Positions 54,236 to 62,891 of a stretch of DNA of 64,000 nucleotides are shown here, piece after piece; position 1 is the stretch's first letter, and the number at the start of each line of letters is the position of its first letter. Source of the stretch: Actinoalloteichus fjordicus (lineage in GTDB: Bacteria; Actinomycetota; Actinomycetes; Mycobacteriales; Pseudonocardiaceae); the NCBI RefSeq assembly GCF_001941625.1, contig NZ_CP016076.1, forward strand, positions 4,428,249-4,492,248. Direction: 5' to 3'. The notes under the pieces were generated by a model. That model was not told where the DNA came from. It made no database searches and saw nothing but the letters and a program-made list of their open reading frames with translations. The translations under genes were made by a program, and so were the position numbers.

Positions 54236-55026
54236 GTCCTTGTTCCTTCCGGCTGTTGTTCGGTGGTCAGCTCGTAGAGGAGCTGTGGTGTTCCGGTGCC
54301 GGGATGGCTGACGACGGTCGCCGCCACCCCGAACACGTCGTGCATCAACTCCGGGGTGAGCACCTCGCCGGGCTTCCCGACGGCGACCAGTTCGCCGCCG
54401 GAGAGCACGCCGATCCGATCGCAGGCCGCCGCCGCCAGGTTCATGTCGTGCAGCGCGATCAGGACCGTCAGCCCGGCGGTGCGCAGGAAGGACAACAGCT
54501 CGATCTGATGTCGGACGTCGAGATGGTTGGTCGGCTCGTCGAGCACGAGCACCTGCGGCTCCTGAGCCAGTGCCCTGGCGATGTAGACCCGCTGCCGCTC
54601 GCCGCCGGACAGGGTAAGGATGCTGCGATCGGCCAGGTGCGCGACGTCGGCCCGGCGCATCACGGCTGCGCACAGCTCCTCCTCGCGCGCCCCGAGCGCC
54701 TGGTTGTCCCGCAGGTGCGGGGAGCGACCGAGTGCGACCACCTCCCGCACGGTGAAGTCCAGGTCGGTGCTCGCCTCCTGGGTCAGTGCGGCCACCGAGC
54801 GGGCGCTCTGCCGCAGCGACAACTCCCCGAGGTCGACGTCGTCGAGCAGCACCGCGCCCGAGGTGGGGCGCAGCGCCCGGTAGACGCAGCGCAGCGCAGT
54901 GGACTTGCCGCTGCCGTTGGGACCGATGAGCCCGAGGATCTCCCCGCTGTCGACCGCGAGCCGCAGCTCGCGCACGAGCGCTCTCCCGGCGATCTCCACG
55001 GAGACGCCGTCCAGGGTGAGCCGCAT
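54232..55026 (-). CDS. FecE/BtuD-type ABC transporter ATPase
   Basis: A 264-residue ATPase with Walker A GPNGSGKST, the Q-loop ALTQEAS, signature LSGGERQR, Walker B VLVLDEPTNHLD and switch His in LIALHDMNLAA. This is the metallophore importer class. It begins one codon after the permease stop and ends by overlapping the binding-protein start. It powers import through a homodimer of the FecCD permease. Confidence 0.95.
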   Translation of the reverse strand: MRLTLDGVSVEIAGRALVRELRLAVDSGEILGLIGPNGSGKSTALRCVYRALRPTSGAVLLDDVDLGELSLRQSARSVAALTQEASTDLDFTVREVVALGRSPHLRDNQALGAREEELCAAVMRRADVAHLADRSILTLSGGERQRVYIARALAQEPQVLVLDEPTNHLDVRHQIELLSFLRTAGLTVLIALHDMNLAAAACDRIGVLSGGELVAVGKPGEVLTPELMHDVFGVAATVVSHPGTGTPQLLYELTTEQQPEGTRT

Positions 55027-56160
55027 TCACCGACCTCCGAACACGTAGCCGCGCCGACGCATCAGCGTGATGAACACCGGGACCCCGACCAGGGCGGTGA
55101 TCACGCCCAGCGGCAACTCGCGGGGCGCGACGAGCGTGCGAGAGACCAGGTCCACCCAGACGAGGAACAACGCCCCGGCCAGCGGCGTAATGATCAACAC
55201 CTTGGCGTGGCTCGAGCCGAACAGGAGCCGGACCAGGTGCGGCATCACCAGTCCGACGAAGCCAATCGCGCCGCTGACCGCGACGATCGCCCCGGTCACG
55301 ACGGCGGTGAGCAGGAAAAGGCCCCGACGTAACGAGGTGCTGTCCACCCCGAGACTGCCCGCCGTCTCGTCCCCCATCGCCATCACGTCGAGCGAACGGC
55401 TCCGGCGGTGCAGGACGATCAAGGCGATCAGGACCGCCACGGTCGCGATCGGCAGCGACGTCCAGGTCGCCGCGCCGAGGCTGCCGAGCAGCCAGAACAA
55501 CACGGTCCGCGCCGCCTCGCCGTTGGGCGAGAGGAAGATCATCACCGTCATGATCGCCTGGAAACCGTAGGCCAGCACCACGCCCGTGAGCACCAGTCGA
55601 AGCGGGCTCAGCCCTGCCCGGCTGTGCGCGGCGGCGTAGACGAGCGCCGAGGCGGCCAGCGCGCTGAGGAAGGCCGCCGCCGACAACGCGTAGACGCCCA
55701 GTGCGGCGAAGGCGCCGAAGACGACCACCGCGCTGGCGCCCACCGAGGCCCCGGAGGAGATCCCCAGCACGAACGGATCGGCCAGGGCGTTGCGCACCAT
55801 CGCCTGCACGGCGACGCCGATCACGCTCAGGCCCGCCCCGACCACCACCGCGAGCAGCACCCTCGGGGTGCGCACCTCCCAGATGATCGTGTACTGCGAG
55901 ACCTCGACGGCGTCGATCGTCCCGCCCGTGAGCGCCGCACCGAGGTAGCGCAAGGTGTCGCTCAGCGGCACCGTGGTCGGGCCGAGGCTGATCGCGACCA
56001 CCACCGACACCGCGATGGCGATCGAGAGGCCGAGCACGGTGAGCACGAGTCCGTGGCGAGATTGCACACGGCCGCCGCGCCGCAGGGCCTTCGACGTCGG
56101 GTCAGCGTCGGAGGGGGCCGAGCCGCCCTGGTCGACCCCGGCTCGATCAGTCTCCGGCAT
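55027..56160 (-). CDS. FecCD-type metallophore ABC permease
   Basis: A permease of 377 residues from ATG 56160, about ten membrane segments, with the family motifs WEVRTPRVLLAVVVGAGLSV, LADPFVLGISSGASVGASAV and GAIGFVGLVMPHLVRLLFGS. The length is slightly above the family norm because of a Ser/Pro-rich cytoplasmic tail. An upstream GTG (56271) would add 37 more residues. It forms a homodimeric channel with the ATPase and binding protein of the same operon. The Zur/Fur-like box at 56547-56561 is the likely control site. Confidence 0.92.
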   Translation of the reverse strand: MPETDRAGVDQGGSAPSDADPTSKALRRGGRVQSRHGLVLTVLGLSIAIAVSVVVAISLGPTTVPLSDTLRYLGAALTGGTIDAVEVSQYTIIWEVRTPRVLLAVVVGAGLSVIGVAVQAMVRNALADPFVLGISSGASVGASAVVVFGAFAALGVYALSAAAFLSALAASALVYAAAHSRAGLSPLRLVLTGVVLAYGFQAIMTVMIFLSPNGEAARTVLFWLLGSLGAATWTSLPIATVAVLIALIVLHRRSRSLDVMAMGDETAGSLGVDSTSLRRGLFLLTAVVTGAIVAVSGAIGFVGLVMPHLVRLLFGSSHAKVLIITPLAGALFLVWVDLVSRTLVAPRELPLGVITALVGVPVFITLMRRRGYVFGGR

Positions 56161-56546
56161 GACCCGGGCTGTCGTGGCGGGCTTCGTCTCGGGATGCCTC
56201 TCTTCAGCGGACTTCGTTCCAGCGGGCTTTCTCTCGGGCCCTCGTCGGACCCGGTGACCGAGTGGCCTCACCGGCGGCCGACCTCGTGGTCGCGGCCCGG
56301 TGCCCGCCGGGGGAAGTCCGCCCGAGGCGAGTTCCGCCGCCAGGAGTCGGCGACCGGCATTGTCCTACCTCCGAGTCACGCACGCCGTCACGCGGGAGAC
56401 GTCGGAACGACCGCGGCGCGGTGCGCTCCCACCGCGCTGTCTGTGTCGTCGGCGGCGGTCGCGTTCAGGGGCTTCTGCACCCGCGAGACCGTCCGGCCGA
56501 CACGGCCTGCTGGGGATGAGCTGTCGTGCCCCAGCCTCACACTGAA

Positions 56547-56561
56547 TGGAAATCATTGTCA
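56547..56561 (-). promoter_or_regulatory. Zur/Fur-like box of the metallophore importer
   Basis: TGGAAATCATTGTCA matches 13 of 15 positions of the actinobacterial Zur site TGAAAATCATTTTCA. It is about 390 bases upstream of the permease ATG 56160 and 276 from GTG 56271, in an AT-rich patch that probably includes the promoter. Confidence 0.55.
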
Positions 56562-57367
56562 ACAGGAATGCATCATCGTGCATGAGTTGATCGTCGGACG
56601 GTCTCAGCCGATGCAGGTGCGACGGCCCGCGACGGACAGCCGGGTCGGGCAGGCTTCGGGCGACCGATAGCGACGGGATTCGCGAGGATGCGCCGGCGCC
56701 TTCCCGCGCCTGCCGAGCCGCCGAAGAGCGGGGAGCAGCCGAGAACCGGGATCCTGCGGTGTCCTGGCATCGCCTCGCGGACGCGATCCGGTACCCGTCG
56801 GCGACCGCGGCGGCACACCGGACCGGGGCGGGACACGCGGTCGATCGGGGACACGGAAGCAGGGCACCATCCACATCGGACGACCGCAGACCGCGAACTC
56901 GCGCCGGGCTCGACGGTTCGGCCTGCCTGCGGTCCTCCTCGGAACGAACAACGGCGGCGATCGTCGAGGACCACGGGGTTCGGGCCCGGCCGCCCCCAAG
57001 CCGGCCGGGCCCGATCACGGCCGCGAGTCACCCTCCGGGTCCGGCGAAGCGGAGACAATCACCTGTCGCGTCGCCACCACGACCCGAAGCCCCCTCCGGT
57101 CGCCGCGTCAGGTTGATCGTCTCCGTCGCCTCGGGCCCCAGGAGTGGATCTCGTGCCCGGAATCATCATGGGCCGCCGGGGTGACGAGTGGTATCCCAGA
57201 AATCTGGGAGTACGGTCTGCCACCAGACGGATGCGCGCAGTATCGTCGTGTTGATCACGGTGACGTGCGTCCTGCCGGGCGGCCCCTGCACCGGACTCCT
57301 CGGGCCCCTCCGGACTCCCAGGCTCGGCACGTCGCCAGGACGCCAAGGGAGAGTGGGAACCACATCC
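56562..57367. other. Gene-free region between importer and LuxR regulator
   Basis: About 800 bases between divergent units. Beyond the Zur-like box the sequence to about 57150 is GC-rich with no gene I can support on either strand. The LuxR-side promoter region starts near 57180 and holds the palindrome at 57194-57209. Confidence 0.45.
57194..57209 (+). promoter_or_regulatory. Palindrome upstream of the LuxR-type regulator
   Basis: TCCCAGAAATCTGGGA has perfect 7-bp arms and a 2-base centre. It lies 160 bases before the likely start and may be an operator, possibly for the regulator itself. Confidence 0.55.
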
Positions 57368-58471
57368 GTGGCGAATCGTCGAGAACGTGAGCGGCAGGCA
57401 CTAGGCGACCTTCGCGATCTGGCGAAGTCGGGCGTGACCACCAGGGAACTCTTCCGCGAGCTGGACGGCCTGCTGCCCTCGGTGGTGGGCTTCGACGCCG
57501 TCTGCTGGCATCACACCGACCCGCTGACCGGGCTGCCGACCTCCATGGTCAGCACCACCCTCGATCCGCGCGGCATGACGCACGCGATGGACCTGGAGTT
57601 CGGCAACGAGGACGTCGGCACGATGGCTCAGATGCAGGCGCAGGGCAGCCTGGTCGCCGCGATCAGTCAGACCACCCAGGGACGCCCGGAACGCAGTGTC
57701 CGCATGCGGGAGCATCTGTCCGGGTACGGATTCGGCGACGAGCTGCGGCTGCGCTGCGACCTCGGCGAGGGAAGCTGGGGATTCGCGGCCTTCATGCGGG
57801 AGAAGGCGCGCGGCCCGTACTCCGACGAGGAGCTGCGCTTCGTCGGCCAGGCGAACCGGCTGATCACCGGCGCACTACGCCGCGCCCACCTGCCCAGGAC
57901 CGCGCCGACCGAGCCGCCGCCCGTTCCCGCCGTCGTGATCCTCGGCTCGAGCGACGAGCTGATCGCGGCCGACCAGCCGGGACAGGCACTCCTGCTCGAG
58001 CTGGCCGACTCGGCGTTCGACGTGCTGGCGGTGCCCGCCGCGTTCCTGGTGACCGCCCGGCTGGCCAGGCTCACGGAGGCCGATCCGGCAGGCATCCCGG
58101 CGGCGATGCGGGTACAGACCCGAGACGGTCAGTGGATCATCCTGCGCGGTTCGGTCCTGCACGGCGTCGGCACCGCGCAGGTCGTGGTGACGGCCTCGAC
58201 CCCGACTCCCGCCGAGATCATGCCCGTGGTGCTCAGCTCCCACGGCCTGACCCGACGCGAACAGCTCGTGACGGGCGAGGTGCTGCACGGCGGCAGCACC
58301 AGGGAGATCGCCAAGGCACTGTCGCTCGCTCAGGTCACCGTGCAGGACCACCTGAAGTCGATCTTCGCCAAGGTGGGCGTGCACAGCAGAGGCGAGCTCG
58401 TCGCGCTGCTCTCCCTCGGCGGGCCTCGCCCCGGCGGCACGGACCTCGGGCCTGCGCCGGGCCGGGAGTGA
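57368..58471 (+). CDS. LuxR family regulator with GAF-like sensor domain
   Basis: A 367-residue regulator. Residues about 15-180 resemble a GAF domain (LLPSVVGFDAVCWHHTDPLT, GSWGFAAFMREKARGPYSDE). After a middle segment, the C-terminal LuxR helix-turn-helix covers about residues 295-355 (SSHGLTRREQLVTGEVLHGG, STREIAKALSLAQVTVQDHL, KSIFAKVGVHSRGEL). GTG 57368 is chosen because coding-like sequence starts there; GTG 57353 is also possible. The ligand and targets are unknown. It converges on the PAC2 gene with a hairpin between. Confidence 0.88.
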   Translation: MANRRERERQALGDLRDLAKSGVTTRELFRELDGLLPSVVGFDAVCWHHTDPLTGLPTSMVSTTLDPRGMTHAMDLEFGNEDVGTMAQMQAQGSLVAAISQTTQGRPERSVRMREHLSGYGFGDELRLRCDLGEGSWGFAAFMREKARGPYSDEELRFVGQANRLITGALRRAHLPRTAPTEPPPVPAVVILGSSDELIAADQPGQALLLELADSAFDVLAVPAAFLVTARLARLTEADPAGIPAAMRVQTRDGQWIILRGSVLHGVGTAQVVVTASTPTPAEIMPVVLSSHGLTRREQLVTGEVLHGGSTREIAKALSLAQVTVQDHLKSIFAKVGVHSRGELVALLSLGGPRPGGTDLGPAPGRE

Positions 58472-58485
58472 GCAGTCGTCGACAG

Positions 58486-58529
58486 GCGGGCGGCGTCCTG
58501 CCGTGTCGTCCTAGGCGGATGCCGCCCGC
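58486..58529. terminator. Terminator between LuxR and PAC2 genes
   Basis: A 9-bp inverted repeat, GCGGGCGGC (58486-58494) and GCCGCCCGC (58521-58529), lies between the convergent stops at 58471 and 58570. Confidence 0.6.
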
Positions 58530-58569
58530 GTGCGAGCCGCCCCCGCCCGCCGCCCTCGGTCCGTGCGCC

Positions 58570-59505
58570 TCACTGCTCGGGCTGGCCCATCGGCCCCTGC
58601 TCGGCGAGGAAGCGCTCGAACTCCGAGCCGATCTCCTCGGCGGTCGGCAGGGCCTCGCCCTCCTCGACCAGCAGGCTGCGCTTGCCGGGCGCCAGGGCGA
58701 AGGAGTCGTACTGGCGCTCCAGCGCCCGCACCACGTCCGAGACCTCGGTCGACTCGACCACCTGGCGGTCGATCTCGACGTCCACCCGCTCCGCGGCGGC
58801 ACGCAGCTCCTTCGAGGAGAGCGACAGCCCCGCGGCCCGGCTCACCGACTCCAGGAGCGTCACGGCGGCCGTGGGGTAGCTGGACTGCGCGAGGTAGTGC
58901 GGCACGTGCGCCGCGAATCCCATGGCGTCCAGCCCCGCCTCGCCCAGCCGCAGCTCCAGCAGGGCCGCCACGCTGCCGGGCACCTGGAACCGCTCCCCCA
59001 ACGCCGGGTGACCGCCGCCGGTCCACTTGTCCAGCAGTTCCGACCGGGTGGCATGCGCCACCACGCCGAGCGGCCGGGTGTGCGGCACGCCCATCGGGAT
59101 GCCGTGGAAGCCGACCGCGAGCCGGACGCCCCACCGCTCCATCAGGCTGCGCACCGCGGCGATGAACAGCTCCCACTGATGATCGGGTTCGGGCCCCGTC
59201 ATGAGCAGGAACGGGGTGCCCTCCTCGTCGAAGAGCTGCCAGACCACCAGTTCGGGCTTCTCGTAGGCCTCCCAGTGGTCGACGGCGTAGGTCATCGTCG
59301 GACGCCGAGACCGATAGTCGACGAGTCCGTCGATGTCGAAGCGGGCGACGACGCGCCCCTCCCCGCCCTCGGTGAGGTGCTCGGCCAGCAGCCGCCCCGC
59401 CGAACCGGCGTCCATGAACCCCTCGAAGTGATGCAGGAGAACCGCACCGTTCAGGTCGGGGACGTCGGAGTCCACCTCGTACAGATCCCGTGGATCGAGC
59501 ACCAC
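58570..59505 (-). CDS. PAC2 family protein
   Basis: A 311-residue PAC2 (proteasome-assembly-chaperone-like) protein. VLLHHFEGFMDAGSAGRLLA, FIAAVRSLMERWGVRLAVGF and AAHVPHYLAQSSYPTAAVTL are typical of the actinobacterial members (Rv2125-like). Role in bacteria: unproven, perhaps protein assembly linked to the proteasome. GTG 59505 has GGAGG six bases upstream. Confidence 0.92.
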   Translation of the reverse strand: MVLDPRDLYEVDSDVPDLNGAVLLHHFEGFMDAGSAGRLLAEHLTEGGEGRVVARFDIDGLVDYRSRRPTMTYAVDHWEAYEKPELVVWQLFDEEGTPFLLMTGPEPDHQWELFIAAVRSLMERWGVRLAVGFHGIPMGVPHTRPLGVVAHATRSELLDKWTGGGHPALGERFQVPGSVAALLELRLGEAGLDAMGFAAHVPHYLAQSSYPTAAVTLLESVSRAAGLSLSSKELRAAAERVDVEIDRQVVESTEVSDVVRALERQYDSFALAPGKRSLLVEEGEALPTAEEIGSEFERFLAEQGPMGQPEQ

Positions 59506-60175
59506 CTGTAACCTCCAGCCGTTCGGCCTGCCTGTCGTTGCTCAGGTGCAACGCGGCGCGACCTCGGTTCCATCCCGCATCCGCGGACGAATTCGACGAG
59601 TCCGGTGAGATCGTCGCGACAGCCGCCGCGAGACCGCCCTCGTGGCCGTCCCGCCGTCGATGATCCGACGCCCCGCCCAGATCGTCGATCCTGCCACCGC
59701 CCGCCCACGCGTCGCGCCTGATCCGCCCAAGCCGACCCTCGGACCGCGCGGGAGGCGGCCGCACAGCCGAGGCGAGACTCCGAAGCGGGCGCGACCGTCG
59801 AGATCGAGGACGAGCCGGGTAGAAATAGATGAGGAACGAGGAGATCGAACACAGGACGGGCGGGCTCATGGTCTCACCACGCGCCGACGCGGCCGCACTC
59901 GGTGACGCCCCGCGCCGGGGCATGCGCCTGGCGTCGAGGGCGGCTGCGGGCGAGCGCCGCGCCGCCGGGTCGGTCCGCCGCCCCGCCGTCTCGGACGCTG
60001 CCCAGGTGGACCGCGTCACTACGCCACACCCGGTTCCGACTCCCGCGAGCAGGCACGCCGCAGGCCCCGACACCCGTCGAGCCCGCTCTGCGGACGAGCT
60101 CGGATCGGCGGGCTCGACGGGACAGCATCCCCGGACGCCGCGCGCTGCGGCGTCCACGCCAGGAGAGGACACCTC
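59506..60175. other. Region between PAC2 and SecA2 genes
   Basis: About 670 bases. A plus-strand frame from ATG 59829 runs 116 codons and its TGA overlaps the SecA2 GTG (GTGA at 60176-60179), but the product is Ala/Arg-rich, without family likeness, and the ATG lacks a clear ribosome site. An AT-rich patch near 59818-59835 may be the SecA2 promoter. The rest shows nothing clear. Confidence 0.35.
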
Positions 60176-62608
60176 GTGACCGGATTCGTCGACGGGCTGC
60201 GCGACCGCCTGAGACGGCTGTTCCAACGGCACGGGTCGGTGGACCTCAAGCCGTTCCGACGCATCGTCGCGACGGCGGGCGGCGACGCCGATGCCGTGGC
60301 GGGCTGGTCCGACACCAGGCTCACCGAGGCCGCCGACGGCCTGCGCACCGCCGTGCGGGAGGCGGTCGAGCAGCAGGAGGCGGGCCGGGCCAAGGGCGGG
60401 AAGAAGCGGAAGGGCGCGACGCACCCCGAGTTCACCGACGCCCAGGCCTCGGAGTTCTGCGCGATCGGACGCGAGGCCGCCGACCGCGCGCTGGGCCTGC
60501 GACCCTTCGACGTGCAGCTCGTCGGAACGCTGGCGCTGCTCTCCGGTCACGTGGTGGAGATGTCCACCGGCGAGGGCAAGACCCTCGCCGGGGCACTGGC
60601 GGCCGCAGGTTATGCGCTGCAGGGCCGCCGGGTGCACGTGCTGTCGGTGAACGACTATCTCGCGCGCCGCGACGCCGAGTGGATGGCCCCCGCCTGCCGA
60701 CTCCTCGGCGTGACGGTGGGCTGGGTCAACGAAGGCTCCACGCCCGAGGAGCGCCGCGCCGCCTACGAGGCCGACATCACCTACGCGGCCGTCAGCGAAC
60801 TCGGCTTCGACGTGCTTCGCGACCGGCTGTGCACCGAGGCCGACGACGTCGTCGTGCGCGCGCCGGACGTGGTCATCGTCGACGAGGCCGACTCCGTGCT
60901 GGTGGACGAGGCGAAGGTGCCGCTCGTGCTGGCCGGGGCCCGAGGCGCGGGCGTCGCCGACCAGGAGATGACCAAGGTGGTGCGCAGACTCCGCCTCGGT
61001 AGGCACTACGAGGTGGATCAGGACGAGCGCAACGTCTTCCTCACCGACGCCGGGACCGCCGAGGTCGAACGTGCGCTCGGCGGCGTCGACCTGTACTCCG
61101 AGGAACACGTCGGCAGCACCCTGACCAGGGTCAACATCGCCCTGCACGCGCACGCGCTACTGCACCGCGACGTCGACTACATCGTCAGGGACGGCCGGGT
61201 GCAGCTCATCAACGCCTCCCGGGGCCGGGTGGCCCTGCTCCAACGCTGGCCCGACGGGCTCCAGGCCGCGGTGGAGGCCAAGGAGGGTCTCGCCGTCAGC
61301 GAGAGCGGCGACGTACTCGACGAGATCACCGTCCAGGCGCTGATCAGCCGCTATCCGACGCTGTGCGGGATGACCGGCACCGCGATGCCCGCCGCCGAGC
61401 AGCTCTACGAGTTCTATCGGGCGTCCATCGCGGTGATCCCACCGAACGAGCCGTGCATCCGGGTCGACCGGCCCGACCAGCTGTTCCAGACCAGACAGGC
61501 CAAGGAGTCCGCGATCGTCGCGGAGATCTCCGCCCGGCACGCCGAGGGCAGGCCGGTGCTCGTCGGCACCCAGGACGTCGCCGAGTCGGAGCGACTCGCC
61601 GCACTGCTCGCCGAGGCCGAGGTCCCCTGTGTGGTGCTCAACGCGAAGAACGACGCCGAGGAGGCCGCGATCATCGCCGACGCAGGCGCCCACGAGCGGG
61701 TCACCGTGTCGACCCAGATGGCAGGCCGAGGCACCGACATCAAGCTCGGCGGCCGCGATGGCGAGGGACGCGACCGGATCGTCGAACTGGGCGGGCTCTG
61801 CGTGGTGGGCACCGCCCGACACCCCAGCAGGCGGCTCGACCAGCAGTTGCGCGGCCGAGCGGGTAGGCAGGGCGATCCCGGCGACTCGGTGTTCTTCGCG
61901 AGCGCGGAGGACGACCTGATCGGGCAGCACGCCCCGGAGGCCGCCGAGCGGCTGGCCTCGGACGAGGACGGCAGGCTCACCGGCCGCGACGCCCAGCAGG
62001 TCTTCGACCACGCCCAGCGCGTCGCCGAGGGCGTCGGCCTGGAGATCCACCGCAACACCTGGCGCTACACGAGCCTGGTCTCCCACCAGCGCGGACTGGT
62101 GAGCGAGCGACGCGACGAGCTGCTCCGCACCGACCTGGCGAGCCAGCAGGCCGCCGAGCGGCATCCCGAGCGGCACGCCGACCTGGTCGAGGAGATCGGC
62201 GAAGACGCGGTCGAGCACGCGGCCCGACTGATCGCGCTCTACCACCTCGACGACCGCTGGGCCGACCATCTCGCCTACCTGGCCGACCTGCGGGAGAGCA
62301 TCCACCTCCGGTCGCTGGCCAGGGAGAATCCACTCGACGAGTTCCACCGGGCCGCGATACCGGCGTTCCGGGAGATCCTCACCGAGGCGGCGGACAAGGC
62401 CGCCGAGACCTTCGAGACCGCGACGATCACCTCGGACGGGGTCGACCTCGACGCCGAGGGGCTGCGCAGGCCCAGCGCGACCTGGACCTACCTGATCAAC
62501 GACAACCCCTTCGGCTCCGAGGCTGATCGGGCGATGCGAGGCGTGCGGGCCATGATCGGCGGCTCGACGACCAAGTCGCCGCGCCGGAAGAAGCAGGCCA
62601 CGGACTGA
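60176..62608 (+). CDS. secA2: Accessory preprotein translocase ATPase SecA2
   Basis: An 810-residue SecA. Walker A GEGKT at 132-136 ([15 protein letters not shown]), DEAD at 236-239, [20 protein letters not shown] and [20 protein letters not shown] are all present. The C-terminal SecB/zinc tail of SecA1 is absent, and the length fits mycobacterial SecA2 (about 808). A basic insertion ([10 protein letters not shown] at 71-80) lies in the N-terminal domain. SecA2 exports a subset of proteins through SecYEG alongside SecA1. GTG 60176 follows AGGAGAGGAC. Confidence 0.94.
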   Translation: MTGFVDGLRDRLRRLFQRHGSVDLKPFRRIVATAGGDADAVAGWSDTRLTEAADGLRTAVREAVEQQEAGRAKGGKKRKGATHPEFTDAQASEFCAIGREAADRALGLRPFDVQLVGTLALLSGHVVEMSTGEGKTLAGALAAAGYALQGRRVHVLSVNDYLARRDAEWMAPACRLLGVTVGWVNEGSTPEERRAAYEADITYAAVSELGFDVLRDRLCTEADDVVVRAPDVVIVDEADSVLVDEAKVPLVLAGARGAGVADQEMTKVVRRLRLGRHYEVDQDERNVFLTDAGTAEVERALGGVDLYSEEHVGSTLTRVNIALHAHALLHRDVDYIVRDGRVQLINASRGRVALLQRWPDGLQAAVEAKEGLAVSESGDVLDEITVQALISRYPTLCGMTGTAMPAAEQLYEFYRASIAVIPPNEPCIRVDRPDQLFQTRQAKESAIVAEISARHAEGRPVLVGTQDVAESERLAALLAEAEVPCVVLNAKNDAEEAAIIADAGAHERVTVSTQMAGRGTDIKLGGRDGEGRDRIVELGGLCVVGTARHPSRRLDQQLRGRAGRQGDPGDSVFFASAEDDLIGQHAPEAAERLASDEDGRLTGRDAQQVFDHAQRVAEGVGLEIHRNTWRYTSLVSHQRGLVSERRDELLRTDLASQQAAERHPERHADLVEEIGEDAVEHAARLIALYHLDDRWADHLAYLADLRESIHLRSLARENPLDEFHRAAIPAFREILTEAADKAAETFETATITSDGVDLDAEGLRRPSATWTYLINDNPFGSEADRAMRGVRAMIGGSTTKSPRRKKQATD

Positions 62609-62891
62609 GCGGGTGCCGGGCTGCGGGCTCAGCGGCAGGGGACCGGGTCTCGGCAGCAGCAGGCGGCCCGGTCTCGGTCGTCGTCGGTGACCGGTCCGGG
62701 TTCCCGCCTCCGGTCGGGCGGTGGCGGAGAACGCTGCTCGGGGCTCGTCGACGTCGTCCTTCGGCCAGGTCGTGTTCGGAGCTGCTCGGTGCGCGGGTCG
62801 GGCTCCCTCGGTCGGTGATGTCGAGCGGTCCGGCAGGTCCCAGGGACCGGCGACATCAGGCGAACGAGGGCCGCCGCGCAGCGAGACAGGC

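Noticed and set aside
62641-62673. GACCGGG..CCCGGTC hairpin after SecA2
   Set aside because: Only 7-bp arms with a 19-base loop in very GC-rich DNA; chance is as likely as a terminator.
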